The notes beneath the pieces were generated by a model. The model was not told the DNA's origin. It made no database searches and saw only the letters and a list, made by a program, of their open reading frames with translations. Made by a program: the position numbers and the translations under genes. Shown one piece after another: positions 1 through 12,600 of a DNA stretch of 64,000 nt. This stretch comes from Monosporascus cannonballus. Lineage: Eukaryota; Ascomycota; Sordariomycetes; Xylariales. Positions within the stretch are counted from its first letter, which is position 1. The number at the start of each line of letters is the position of its first letter. Location of the stretch: assembly GCA_004154925.1 (NCBI GenBank), contig QJNS01000164.1, positions 113,513 to 177,512 on the forward strand, given 5' to 3'.

Positions 1-2879
1 CTCATAATTGTATTAATATATTTAAAAAAGTAATATTTCTTTATACGTTGAATTTTTCAAAAACACTACTTATAAATAACAATATAAGTATGTAAACAAA
101 TGCCTTAATATGACTTAAATATAATACCCTTTCCATATAAAATGAAAAATTATTAATATAGTTTAAGAATTTAGAATTTGTATTAATCGAGGCGTTTAAA
201 TCAACGAAATAAGCGTATAGTTTTAATGCTAAATTTATCTTTCTAAATAAAAAGAGTGTAGCAAACATATTGAATTTATTTAGAGATTTAATATAATATT
301 TATTATTATGACGAAATATAGCTGTTTCTCTTAGAAATATATATTTGTGAAAAGGATAGAGCATTATAAAAATTCTAATTTATTAGTAAATAAGACGGTT
401 AAAATATAAGAGAGAAAAACACTTTTAAAATAAAAATTAAACTTATTTCAATTACATTAATAATAACTTTTAATATAGAAAAGAAATGCGGTTAATTAAA
501 AAATAGTAATAATATTAATATAAAAATATAGAAAACTTCGAAAATTCGTTTAATTAAAAGTATTTTTCATTGATATTTTTATTAATTATATTGTTATCTA
601 TATTACTATTATATATGTTTTATTATTTGCGATAAACTTTAACCAACTTAATCCGAATTTAATTAATATTATTAATTGTTTTTTTAAAAGCTTTAGTGTA
701 ACACTAAAACTGGTATTTCGCTTCTTTATGGTAATTATAGATTAAAAAATATCACAATTAAAAAAATCAAACAAATTTTATAATATATAGAACAAAGTTA
801 TTGTTTGTATTATTCAACATATAAAACTAGTATTTCTCAAAGTATTTCGATTTTAAAAACTAGGTTAAATTATGTTTCATCAGAAAATGCGATATAAATA
901 ACCAATAGAACTATAAATATATTGTTTATAGAAAGTAACCGCAAATAAAGTAAAAATAATACTATAAATAGTGCGCATTATAAACTAGCTTGTAAACTAT
1001 CTCGGATTTAATGGTTATAAAAATGTATATAAATTTATTATTTCCAATAAAAGCGTCTTACGATTTATATATAATAAACAATGTGATTTCGATAGAACCG
1101 TAAAATATACGATTTAAATAATATTCATTGTGTAAGAAAAGTCTTATAAATTTTCAAAATATGTTAATCTTCATTTCGTTTATCGAAGAAATTACATTAA
1201 CCGACTTATATCGCTGGAAATATTATTATTTTCAGTAACGGTTAAATTACCGAAATTTATAATAATTATAGTCTTTGCTAGAAATATATTGAAAATAATA
1301 TTAAAATATATATTTAAACTGTTATTAAAATATAAAATCTGAAATAACTTTTATATAATTTTATATAAAGTTGACAAAAACGCTTATTAATACTAGATAA
1401 AAAAAATTAGAACATAATTAAAAATTAAGAAATTATAAAATTAAAAATATTATACTTCTATAACTAGACATTATTAATTATAATTATTAATAACCAAAAT
1501 TCAAAGTTAATATTCGTCTTATAAAATAAAAATTTCATCGTTTTAGAATATAGGTTATTTTTTTAATATATAATTTATAAACGAACGGTTTATCTAAAAG
1601 AATATTAAACTGTAAAAGCTGTTATATATTTTTATACAGTTATTTACTTCAGAATTCTATAAAGTAATGTGCTATTTACTCTATCGTATTATTTTAATAA
1701 TTTTTGAAAGATTATAATAAGTAAGTTATCCATTAAAATAACATTTAGTTTTTAAGTAAGATTAACTCTAAATATATTAACAAAAAAATTAAAAAAGATA
1801 TAATAAATATCGTCGAAATATTTAATACTAACAATAACTCAATTGAACGATTGTATTGATATATTTATGGAAATGAATATAATAATTAATATATTCTAAC
1901 AAGATATAGATAAAAACGAAACTATATATTTTAAATATATCCAAAACACTGTTTACGAAATTAATTTAAAGAAAATAATCATTTATTCAAGCAGAAATAT
2001 TTAAAATCGTTAAAAATAAAAATTAGAAATATTAATTAAACTTTTCTTATAGTTAAAACATTTAACTAATTACTTCGATAACATAGCTTGATGTAGCAAA
2101 GTAAGAAAAAAAACTTTTTTTAATAAAAAAATACCTAATTTTAGCCATATATTCGCAAACAATAACCAGTAAAAAGAATAATATTATTAATTATAAGATT
2201 TGTTAATATAAACAGAATTTATCAGTTAAATATTACGTTAAATAAATTGGTTTTGCGGCTAAAAATAACTAATAATGTTTTAAAAAACCTTTTTACTACT
2301 GTTAACCAAATAATTCCCAAATAGTAAAAAATGTATTAAATCAATTAACTGGTCGAAAATTTAAAAAAGTATTTTATTTGCTTTAATAAAATTAGAGAAT
2401 CGAATGCTAAATACGTAATTATATTTTTTTCTTCAACAACAACTATAATTAAAAATAGTACTGATATTCGTTATACGTTTTATTTATTTATTAATATATA
2501 TATATATATACTGTATTATTTTATTATTTTATTTTATTTAAAAAATATTCGGTCAAAGTTATTGTATAAGCTTTAAACAATAATTAACGTTTATTGTTTT
2601 TTTTAAGAAACTTTACATTATTTAGAACATGCGATTGTTAACGTTTTAAAAAATCCGCATATTTGAAAACGTTTTTTACGAAGAATTTTCGTCTTTCTTT
2701 CTTTTATTTCTTAATTACTCCTTTTTTAAATATGTAATCTCCTATTTACTTAACCGTTTTTACCGTTGAACGTAACCAAAAATTCATTTACCTTATTACT
2801 TTAAAATATTCAACATAATAAATTTCCCGTAGTATCTGGCGAAACGTTGTTAAAAACGTTTTCTTAGTATTTATTTGCT
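1..2879. other. AT-rich decayed DNA, no gene recognised
   Basis: Very AT-rich sequence with stops in all frames and an excess of TpA steps, as expected after RIP. The longest open stretch (minus strand, 41-364) is lysine/phenylalanine/isoleucine-rich with no motif I recognise and is probably a composition artefact. A (TA)n tract lies near 2495-2511. I see no LTR, terminal repeat or RNA gene. Confidence 0.6.
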
Positions 2880-3290
2880 TGATATTCGAAAAGCTCGAAT
2901 AGAAATCCAGATTAACGAATTTGCAGATATACAAAATCGACATAACGTGGACGAGACAAAAACTAAGAATTATGATTAGAATAATAAAAAAAATCTGCTA
3001 ACTCCGACAACTCGATTATTACTACCAAAGAAAACGTTTTAGTCGAAAACCTGCGCAAAACCGTCGTCTATGTGGAGGATAATAACGCTACAACTTCCAG
3101 CTCAGAGCATATAGACAAAAACGATAAAAAGAAACAGACTATAGTAAAAAGGAACAAAAAACCGGCTCGGCCGTTTACTATAGCCAAACTCGTAATGAGT
3201 ACGATGAAAATGCTCGTCTTCTCGGCGAAGTTACCAAGAAAATCGATTAACTTATGAGCAAATTTACGTCTAAAACTTTTGCAAAACACC
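2880..3290 (+). pseudogene. Coding-like remnant, unidentified
   Basis: This patch is less AT-rich than its surroundings. Plus-strand reading from about 3003 gives a hydrophilic run rich in Ser, Thr, Asn, Lys and Glu that continues through the ATG at 3072 to a stop at 3257. It ends in a basic segment (RNKKPARPF) and looks like a decayed low-complexity protein region. I do not recognise the family. The minus-strand reading over 3068-3469 is hydrophobic and is probably a shadow. It could be the gag-like end of an unidentified transposon or a broken host gene. Confidence 0.3.
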
Positions 3291-4399
3291 TCCCTATAAA
3301 TTCTATTTAAAATATCGTAAACTACGTTTGTGAAGCTTATAAATAATACAAAATATACGATAATATTATATGTATTAGAACAACTATTTACATAATAAAT
3401 TATAATATTTTTAAAAAAACTCATTAATAATAATATTAATACATATGTTATTAATATAATTGGTTTCAATTTATCTTAAACTATTTCTATTTTAATTAAG
3501 ATTAATATTACAATTAATTATAATAATAATATATAAAATAATATGTTTTCAATATTACTGAAATTATTTTTGTCGATATAAACGTAATTTTGAAAGTTGC
3601 TAGGAAATCGATAAGTAAATTATAACGATTATCGAAATAGTCAATATTAAAATTATAGGTATTTTTACAGAAATGAAATGATTTTTTAAATTTGATGGAC
3701 CGTTTTAAAAATATTTTACGTTAGTCAAGTTTATCGAAAATATTATTAAAAATATTAAAAAAATGAAGCATAAGAATTATAGTATTATAGCCAAAAATAA
3801 CGAGATGTTTATTACAATTTATATTTTTATACAGAATAATACACATTGTAAAAAAATAATTAGATAACGTAAATCTATTTGGAAAACTACATATATATTA
3901 ATTGTAAAATATATTTTACGTTCATATTTAAAAAGCTTTAAATTTCTATTTCATTTTACAAAATACATACTACGTCAATCTTTTATTTAAGTAATTAAAA
4001 TTGACCGAGTGAAGTATAATAACGTATATTATATAATTGACTTTTTTAAAAATAGATTCTTATGAAGATTTTTATAGTTAATGTTATAATAACCAAGTTT
4101 TTAATTTTAAATTATTCAAGAAATTTCTTAAAATTTTGTACAAAAAAGAAAAATAGTTATATATATAATTATACGTATTTTATAATTAGTAACTCAAAAT
4201 AAATAAAAATCTATAACTTTATTTAAACTATCTTATGTAATTATTTCATTATTTTATATAAATCTTACGCAACATTTAACAATTAACGAATTATACAAGT
4301 GAGCTAAACATATAAATGAGCTGGACACTTTTTTTAACAATTTTACTATCCGACTTCAATTACTTATTTTTCAACAACTATCTTATAGAACAGTTTAAT
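3291..4399. other. AT-rich decayed DNA, nothing recognised
   Basis: Extremely AT-rich spacer with no usable reading frame and no repeat boundary that I can see. The right part leads into the pogo-like transposase remnant and may contain the decayed 5' end of that element, but no terminal inverted repeat is recognisable. Confidence 0.5.
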
Positions 4400-5581
4400 A
4401 AAAATCGAAAATAAACTTAGCCGTTTAAGATAAGAAAAATAACCCGAAAATTAGTTATAAAAAACTTAGTTCTATCTATAATATTTCGCATTTCACCTTA
4501 AAAACGCGATATAACGATATGCGCGCTTAAGCCGATATTATCCCTCTTTTACAAAAATTAACGTCGATCGAAAAAAAAATCGATTATCGAAAAAGTCTTT
4601 AACCTAAATACGTAATCGTTTTTTATCCAGTTTTAGTATGTTAAAGATATAGCGAATTTGCTGTTTACACAACGTATCGCAATACGCGTTAGACTTAATT
4701 AAGTATCTAACTTTATTAAACGGCAAAAAAAACTTAAAACGTCTTTAAATTAACCGATAAATTATCAAAAAGTTTTATGCGAAAATCCAGAAATATTTCG
4801 GAAAGAATTTAAGCTTACCGGATTACAGTCGTTAGATATAATATCGTAAAAAGGACATTTATAGCTTTAACGAAACGGGATTTTTAAAAAGATTTCTTTT
4901 AGCAGTAAATCTAATTATTATTAACGTTAAAAAACGTAAAAAAGTTAAACAAACCTAATAGAAAAATTGAGAATGATCTATAATAATACAAACTATCAAT
5001 TCTCAAACTTTGGCTTTACCTTTATTTCTTATCCTTACTGGAAAAAATCACCGTTTTCGCTAATTCGCAGATAACACATTCTTATCCGACTGGAGGTTTG
5101 CTATAGGCCAAAACGGTTAGATAATAAATAAACTGTGTTTAAAATAAATTAAATATTTCGACCAGTATATTAAAACGTATACTAAAAATTCGAAACGTTT
5201 TTTTATCCTGGCCGGTTACGAAAGCCATTATTCGATCGCATTCGAAAGTTACTGCACAAATAACGGCATTATTACGTTTTATATGCCTGTCTATTTTTCT
5301 TATCGACTTTAACCCCTTATCGTATCCTATATTTCCGTATTAAAACGCGCTTATTCGTTATATATCGAAAAGTCTTATACGGCGGCACGGTACCCATATC
5401 GCCAAAGAGGATTTTAACGCCGGTATTTGCAATGCGTTCAAAGCTACTATGACGACAGACAATATCAAATCCGGATCTGTAAACGCGGAATTTATTCCAT
5501 TCGATCCTAATTACGTCCTTTTTCAGTTAAAAATTTTAATTATACTTATACCGACCGTTTCGCCGTTTACCTCTGCTAATT
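4400..5581 (+). pseudogene. Pogo1: decayed pogo/Fot1-type DDE transposase, truncated at 3' end
   Basis: Conceptual plus-strand translation, reading through RIP-type stops and at least one frame change, follows the order of fungal pogo-family (DDE_1) transposases. A psq/CENP-B helix-turn-helix-like part near 4495-4540 reads TRYNDMRA. The first catalytic block near 4865-4880 reads FNETGF where the family has FDETGF. The second near 5205-5225 reads LAGYESHYS. The third, near 5310-5340, is a degenerate LQPLDV-like block followed by LKRAYS. The family's C-terminal 'IPFDP' motif lies near 5505-5520. The gene is cut by the LTR of gypsy element A at 5582 and the far side of the insertion was not found. 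All three catalytic blocks carry substitutions or nearby stops, so it is dead. Family-level confidence is good; the start is unknown. Confidence 0.75.
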
Positions 5582-6001
5582 TGTGACGGCTAGACGGTTT
5601 AACCAACTATTAAACCTTAGTCGTACGAGTTTATATTAGCAGAAGTATCGTAGGACTCTGTAGCAATAAGGTAACTTAGCTACGTTTCTTAATACCAAGA
5701 GTGCAAAAATCGTATTGCAAGCGATTGGTATTGATAAATGTTACAAGCTAAAGTTATTTAAATTATGGAAATAATAAACGTATTATACTTGGTTCTAGTT
5801 ACCAGTTTGTCGCTGGATTATTATGATCTCGCAAAATCCCAATAATCCTAACTTTCGTAAATTTTGCAAAATCCCAATGATTCTGATTTTCGTAAATTTC
5901 GCAAAATCCTAATAATCCTAACTTTCGTTACGTAACCCTTTCCCTGGTGCTTCACTTACTTTGACTGTTTCCGGCTGTGCCAAGAACGTTAAGTCATAAT
6001 A
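5582..6001 (-). repeat. 3' LTR of gypsy A (420 bp)
   Basis: Written on the plus strand it begins TGTGACGGCTAG and ends CATAATA, where family members keep CA. It aligns along most of its length with the LTRs of B, C, D and E. Its private module (about 5830-5935) is three copies of a 34-37-base unit containing AAATCCYAATRATCCTAA. The module lies between the TATA-like stretch and a TTACGTAAC motif. No target-site duplication can be checked because the other end is lost. Confidence 0.85.
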
Positions 6002-6062
6002 CGATTCTCCCTTTTTCAGGATCTTTGTCTCGAAAATTTCATCCGTAAGTATTTAATTTATT

Positions 6063-6640
6063 ATGACGGGTCGTATTAAGAAATACGCTAAACCTTTTTC
6101 CAGAGCAAAAACCGCTTAGCGTAATTCCTTAATTACTGCAATACTTTCTGCCAAGCTTACCGAAATAGCGCCTTGTTCTTATTGTAAGCAAAGGAAACTG
6201 GAATACAAACTATCGGAGGACGACTTTTCTTGCTGTTCATCCTATATTAAAAATAACCAGTCCAATTATGACGTACGGGGTCTGAACCCAAAGCAGCTGC
6301 AACGTATTGTTGCTTAGCACCGCAAACTTGAAAAAAAATTGGAAGCCGCCATGGAAGCCGAAAAAATTGCCAAGGCTTATACTCGTTGTATTTGGAAACA
6401 AAGAAAATGTGGTATAACAAAATGATAAAAACCGTATCTCGTGGTATCGACAATCTTGAAAAACTGGAAAAATTGGAACGTTAAGAACAACGGGCCGAAT
6501 TAAAGGCCACCAAGATTGCGTTATTAAAGGCCGCGCCTCTTTTCGACTGGTCCAACTTTGAGTCCACCTACTGGTCGTTTATTGATTAGGGGACTTTCAA
6601 CCCTGTCGACTTTGGCGTTGCTGGTAAAAATTCTGTAACA
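6063..6640 (+). pseudogene. Antisense accessory ORF of gypsy A: Zn(II)2Cys6-like cluster plus coiled coil
   Basis: Reads opposite to pol, from ATG 6063 towards the 3' end of pol. Near residues 39-75 there is a cysteine cluster, CSYC-x6-[Y]-x9-C-x2-[Y]-x7-[Y]. The bracketed tyrosines are TAC/TAT codons one RIP transition away from the cysteines expected in a fungal C6 zinc cluster. It is followed by a long Lys/Glu/Leu-rich helical region and a C-terminal segment with FDWSNF. In-frame stops are TAG/TAA, consistent with mutated glutamine codons, and there is one frame change near 6410. The ORF converges on, and its end nearly meets or overlaps, the chromodomain end of pol. It is the best preserved copy here and is more GC-rich than flanking pol. 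I know of similar anonymous cysteine-cluster proteins in fungal genomes but cannot give a function. Confidence 0.65.
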
Positions 6641-7534
6641 GGCGCTAGGCGTCAATAAGATTTTTGGCGGGTTCCTAGGTATTTTCGGAATCCGGATGCT
6701 TTTTCCATTTAATTAGGTACTGGGTAAATCCGTTTTGTTTCCGCATGTCGAAAATTTTTTCCACCTTATATACCTATTCGTCTTTTACTTTTATATCGTC
6801 CTGTGCCGAAAATATTTTAATAATATCCGTTGCTAATTCGAATAAAGAAACGTAAAAAATTGGATAGAGTTTAACTTTTAATAAAAGTTCCAATTAATAA
6901 TTATTTTCTGAGATTTTCTGGGCGATTTTATATAGACCGATATATTTAACATTAAGTTTTTTGTTATATTAATTTGTTTAAATATTTTTAATAACATGGA
7001 AAATTATTTTTTTTTTTCGAAAATTAATTTTTTTGACTTTTTTGGTTATAATATTTGCTTATTTAATTTCGTACGAATATTAATTCTATTTTTATTTTTT
7101 TTAATGCAATTATCGTAATTATTTTAACGTAAAAATTATTTTAATATTAATTCGAATATCGTCGCGTATTCTTTTATAAACGTTTAAAATAAAACCAAAA
7201 TTAACCTTTATTAATATTATTTTAATATTTTGGTAATAATTAGTATTATAGGTTATTTAGGTAATAAATAATTTTTTAACTTAATTATTTTATTCATAAT
7301 TACTATAATATCGTAAATTAATTTCCAATATATAGTTTATTCGTTTTTTTATTTATTGGTTTCTGGTTTAAAAGCGTTAAATAATTTATGATTAAGGCCG
7401 ATTTATATTATAAGGCTTTGACAAAATTTGGATATAAATATTAATCTTGTATTTGAAATAATTTTAACTAATAATCCGCATATGCTAAAAATATGTTTAA
7501 AAAAGTATATCTTATTTGTTCGGCGTTTATGTCC

Positions 7535-7739
7535 TTATAATATGGTAAAACAATAAGAAAATTTCGTGAATCGGTCGACGATTACGAAAATGTTATCGTA
7601 ATATATTCCTATAATTGGATTTTTTAATATAGAGAGCTTAGTAATAAAATTTAATGTAACTGAATAGTATAATCGTTTTGCGATTGATAATAGCTGTAAT
7701 TTTTCGTATGGTTTGTGTCGCTGAGCTTTTATTCTGGCG
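7535..7739 (-). pseudogene. Integrase core fragment of gypsy A
   Basis: This minus-strand open stretch contains the Ty3/gypsy integrase core signature FVIVDRFTK, with the first catalytic Asp preceded by hydrophobic residues. It is preceded by a linker region reading RIKAQRHKPYEKLQLL. The frame stays open into Pogo2 up to 7759, but those first residues come from the Pogo2 terminal repeat and are not native. The same block occurs in B near 30607-30630 and in E at 54511-54720. It is part of a broken pol. Confidence 0.75.
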
Positions 7740-7741
7740 TA

Positions 7742-9673
7742 AGATGGCTTCCTTAACAACGAACTACCTTATTAACGCGTTACTTTATATTTGCGTTGCA
7801 CCTCGATTTACTTACTTATTTCTTTCCTTATTCAAATTCTCTTAATAATATTTTAGAAAATTGAAAAAATTATTTCTTTATTTATTAGAATTTGCGCTTT
7901 CGAACGATATGCAGGTTTTAGTTTAATTTCGTACGGCTTAAGTAATTAACGAAATAAAGCGTAAGAAATGTTTGCATTTAATCTTTACAAGCTACTAGAT
8001 TAATAAATAGTATATAATATGCCGTATTTAAGGTATGCCTACGAAATAAAAGGTTAATAAGGTTCGATAAAAGTTATTATGAATTTAAAAAAAAGCTTTA
8101 GTTCATTGGGTTATCGTATAAGGTTAATTAAGTTATACGTTATTCTATTCGCGATTCCGCTTATACGCATAACGCTTTCTAATTAATAACGGCAGCTTTA
8201 AACGCCTAGGAAAAAATTAGATAGCCCGATTTTTACGTCGGCATGCTGAAATTAAGATTTTTAAGGGTATAACGATCGATTATAAACGTCTAAATAGCGT
8301 TTCTCCGGTTTTTATTTACGTTTTATTCGAGCGTTTTGTTTTGTCAAAAGTTAAAGTTATTAAATAAAACAGCCGATATAACGCAGATAAAATTGGGATA
8401 ATAAAAGGCATAGATGAGAATTATTTTGTTTTCGGAAAAGCTTTTAAGAAAAATATTTTTTTAAAAAATATGTTTAAAAGGAGGTGGATTACCATAATTA
8501 CGTATATTAGTGTTAACGGGCGTTCGTTACCTCCTCTCGTTATCTTTAGCGGTGTTAACGTATAATAACAATGGTCTCCTGATTCGAACGATAAAGCATA
8601 TAAAAGCTGGTATTTTACTACGTCAGAAAACGGCTGAACAAATATCGAAATCGGCTTAAAATGGCTTTACAAGATCTTTATCTCCAATACCAAGCCGAAG
8701 AACTCGGACGAATGGAAGCAATTAGTAATTAACGGCCATAATAGCCATATTACCGAAAAATTTATATGGATATATTTTCAGAATAAGACATACATTATTT
8801 TTCTGCCTGCCTACATTTTTTATATTTTTTAACTTTTTGATATAAGTATATTTGCCACCTTGAAACGGAGATACCGTTATTGGTTCTGCGAACGTTATTA
8901 CGGGCGAGTTTTCGAGGTTATAGATAAAGCCAATTTTCTTTAGTCGTTTATAAAGGCATGGAAAAAGGTTATAATAACCTTAAAATATATTATGAAGGGT
9001 TAAAAAGTAACAGGTTTGCATCTTATTAAAAAAAGGAAGGTATTAAATAACAGGTACGTTAAGGAAAGAGGGGCGATAACGAATGCCCCGTCCTAAAATC
9101 GATTCGTACTCTAGAACGCTTTAATTTTTTTGGTCAAATAACTGCTTTAAGTATCAAAACGCCTAAATCATCTAGAGAATTAGCCCGGCTCGAAAAATCC
9201 CTGGTAAGAGTTGATCTAACTTACGGGAATCTTACCGTACGCCTTTTATTCCGCAAGTTCGCCAAGGCCCTTAACGATAAAACCGCCAAGCTTTCCGCCG
9301 CCGAAGTTCGCAACAGCCAATTAACTGCAGCCCTTAAAAAAGCGAAGCTCAAAAAGCGTGGAAAAGTGCAGCCCGAGCCAAATAAGGACTTCGTGAAAAT
9401 AATCTTAGTTAAGAAGGTAAAGGTAGGGCTGAAGGCCCTTGCGAAGGGACGCTTTATCGTTATTCGGAAAAATCAACAGCAAAACGAGCCTTCCGAAAGC
9501 GAAAAAATAGCGAGGTAGAACTGGATTAAATCTTTAAATGCTTTATTTAGTATGGAAGTAATTGATTAAGCGGTTGTTAAGATATTGTTATTTGTATAGA
9601 AGGGTTGTTATGGCGATAGCTTCAAAAATGGGTGGCGCGTTGATAGAGTGGCCCGTTCGTGGGGGGGCCATCT
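7742..9673 (+). mobile_element. Pogo2: complete 1.93-kb Fot1/pogo-type DNA transposon inserted in gypsy A
   Basis: The element is bounded by terminal inverted repeats: the right end, read inward, is AGATGGCCCCCCCACGAAC, and the left end is a C-to-T decayed version starting AGATGGCTTCC and reaching a GAAC. It is flanked by a TA dinucleotide on each side (7740-7741 and 9674-9675), the usual Tc1/mariner/pogo target duplication. Removing it restores gypsy integrase sequence matching elements B and D. Its 1932-bp length is typical of Fot1-like elements. The right third (about 9060-9673) is far less decayed than the left two thirds. Confidence 0.9.
7960..9518 (+). pseudogene. Fot1/pogo DDE transposase pseudogene of Pogo2
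   Basis: Reads on the plus strand in several frames. It shows a CENP-B-type DNA-binding region near 8215-8290 (IARFLRRHAEI), a first catalytic region near 8390 decayed to NADKIGI, SLPPLVIFSG near 8527-8560, and the second catalytic block LVINGHNSHITEKF near 8725-8765 where Asp has become Asn. The third block is LFDISIFATLKRRY near 8835-8875. The last 100 or so codons (about 9200-9518) are open, GC-balanced and match the family's basic C-terminal tail (LFRKFAKALNDKTAKLSAAE), ending at a TAG at 9516-9518. Internal TAA/TAG codons fit RIP at glutamine codons. Catalytically dead. The start codon is not determined. Confidence 0.8.
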
Positions 9674-12600
9674 TAAATATCGTATTACTGTATAACTTTT
9701 TATACTGTTAATTTCATTTCAGGAAAGAAATATATGCGTTAAAGCCATTTTAGAGTTTTGCAAATCTCTAGATATCTATATAGCTGATATTCGTATATAT
9801 TTCGTACTAAATCTTTCTGGTATTTTTTTAGAACTTGTATCTTATTTGTTCTTTGGTTTTCTGGGAGACCGTCGTTATACTGCTGGATCTTTTAATACAT
9901 ATTAAAGGGTGCTGCCCGAATTGTCGCAATTTGTCGTAAACGTAAATATCTTTTTATAGTAATATTAAAGATTATATAGCTAACTTTAACCGATTTTTTT
10001 TTCAAGGTTTAGTCGTTTGTTTAAGGCGTTTGCTTTGTTATTTTTTAAGCCTTTTCTATGGATAATAACGAAATCGAAATTCGCTAATTTTTTCGTATAG
10101 CAAAATTATCGTTCTATAAATTTTCTGGTCGTAATAAATCGAGTAACTTTTTAATAATCCATATAAACCTTAACCTGATATAAGTTTTCTTTTAAAAAGT
10201 GCTTAAATTCCCGGAACGCCGTAATAATGGCCATAAATTCCTTATCTAAAATGCCGTAGTTCAATTCGGTTCCTTTTAGTTTATATAAGAAAAATACAAT
10301 AAGGTGTAATTTGTCTTAATTATATCGTTATCCGATTATTACGTTTAACGCGTGATCCGAAATATTGGTTTCTAGTTTAACAGGATGGTTTGGATCGTAC
10401 ATAATTAATACTGGTTCGTTAGTAATCGTATTCTTAATATCTTGAAACGCTTTTTTCGTATCTGATATTTATTTAAACTCCTTTTTTTTTCATAAGGTTC
10501 GTTAAAGGTATAATTATTTTGCTAAAGTTCCTAATAAACTTTCTGTACTAATTGGCGAATTTAAAGAATGCCTATACCTCCTTAACTATGGTTGGCGTTT
10601 GTTATTCTATAACTGCAGCGATTTTTTGGGGTCTATTTTAATATGTCTTAAGGTAATAATATATCCCAGATATTTTATTTCTTATGCGTAAAATTGACTT
10701 TTTTCTATATTAATAAGTAATTTTACGTTTTATAAAGCTTAAAGAATTTCATGAACATATCTTATATGTGCTTTTTCCGTTTCCGAAAAAATAAGAATGT
10801 TATCGAGATAACAAACAACAAAAACATCGAGATATTCTCGTAATACGTAATTAATTATTTATTAAAAGATTACTAGTAAGTTCGTATATCTTATTAATAT
10901 AACCAACTATTTAAATAATCCGTATTATATTTAAAAGTTATATTTTATTCGTACTCCTTTTTATTTTTAATACGGTTATATTTATTCCTAAGGCTAAATA
11001 CTATAAATTATTTAATTCCGTAAAATCGGTTTTGTATTTTTATAATTAAAGATAATAATGTTCAATCCTTCATAATAATATCGTTCAATTGTTAATAATT
11101 AACCAGAAATCGCAATTTTTCGTTTTTTTGGATCCGAAAAATATAAGGTATTTTGCTGGTAATTTCGAAGGTCGAATCTATTTTTTTTATAACTGACTTT
11201 TCAGGTATTTTCTGAAAGTATGTAATTCGTTTCCGTTAAGGTTATAAATACGGTAAAACGTCGTTAAAGATCCTTTTTTAAAAACTATTTCATAATTTTA
11301 TTCGTTATATTTTAATAATTTTGTATTAAGTTTTTTTTAAAAGTTGTTTATATTTGTAATATTATGATAACGTATTGGTCAAATCTTTTAACTTTTGGAG
11401 CTGCTATTTTAAATTATTATTTAGTTACTTTAGTTTCGCTTTAATAATATTAACGATACGTCGTATTTGTCTTTAATATTTTTTTTATATTTTATCCCTT
11501 TTGGTAATAAGAATTTTATCATATTTTTGTACCTCTATTCGCCGCCATTTTCGATCGAATATTAAAATCTTAATTCTTTCTTTTCTTATTCGTTAATAGG
11601 ATATAAGGCGAATTTCACTTAGCTAAATCCTTTATTAATCAAAATTTCACCTTAACGTATTTATAATAATTCTAAAATCATATCATAATTTCTAAATAAA
11701 ACGATATCGAAATTAATCATTTAATATTATCCTTAAATAAAAATCTCGAAATAATTAATTTTGCGTATAATTTTTCCGTTATAGTAAGCGAATTTCTAAC
11801 TTTCGACATTTGTCGCTATATAAGGTTTTAACTTATATCTTTATAATAATTTAAACTTATTAACCATATCTGGTATAATGTAATTTCCGCCCAAAGTTTC
11901 GCAATTTATTATTGCGGTATACCAGTACGTTCTAATTCATATATCCAAAGTAATAAGGTTATTAACGGCTTTTATTATCGTATTTAAAGCCCTTTTTAAA
12001 AATCCTCTTTAATTTTTCTAGGTTTTGTTATTTTACGACTTTTTTATAAATAGCCTTTTTCTTTTAACTTTTTTCAAGTTTGATAAGCCTTATTTATATT
12101 TCGGTATTTAGCGCGTTAAGTTGTTATATTTGTCGTTATTGCTGGCGTATTATTAATTTCGAATTATATTAATTACCTTTAATTTTATTATAATTTATTG
12201 CTTTATTAAACAATTTGTTCTCTTAATTTTTTAACTATATTATATTATATATCGTATTAATTATCGTTTTAAAATTCGGTTATAAATTAGCGTATTTTTT
12301 CTTTAATTATCTTTTTTTTGTAAAGGTTTAAAATAAGTATTAATTGAAAATAAAAATCTATAATAATTTTCTAATAGTATTTCTTTATTATATGCTAGAT
12401 TAATTCCTTTTGCGTTTAGTAATTATATTATTAATAATAATAGAGAAAGTCTTTTCACGGACATTACTTTTTTTCGAATTAGTTTTTTGCTTCGGCTAAT
12501 TATTAAATATTTTCTAGGATTATAAATCGGAAATTTTGATATTATGATTTATTAAATTTGTTATTTCCGGTACGTTTTCGAAAATCGATTCCTTTATAAT

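Noticed and set aside
3068..3469. 133-codon minus-strand hydrophobic ORF
   Set aside because: Hydrophobic reading antisense to a more protein-like hydrophilic frame; very AT-rich; no conserved feature.
5830..5935. Spaced repeats in the A LTR as a CRISPR-like array
   Set aside because: Only three imperfect adjacent units, no unique spacers, and inside a eukaryotic LTR.
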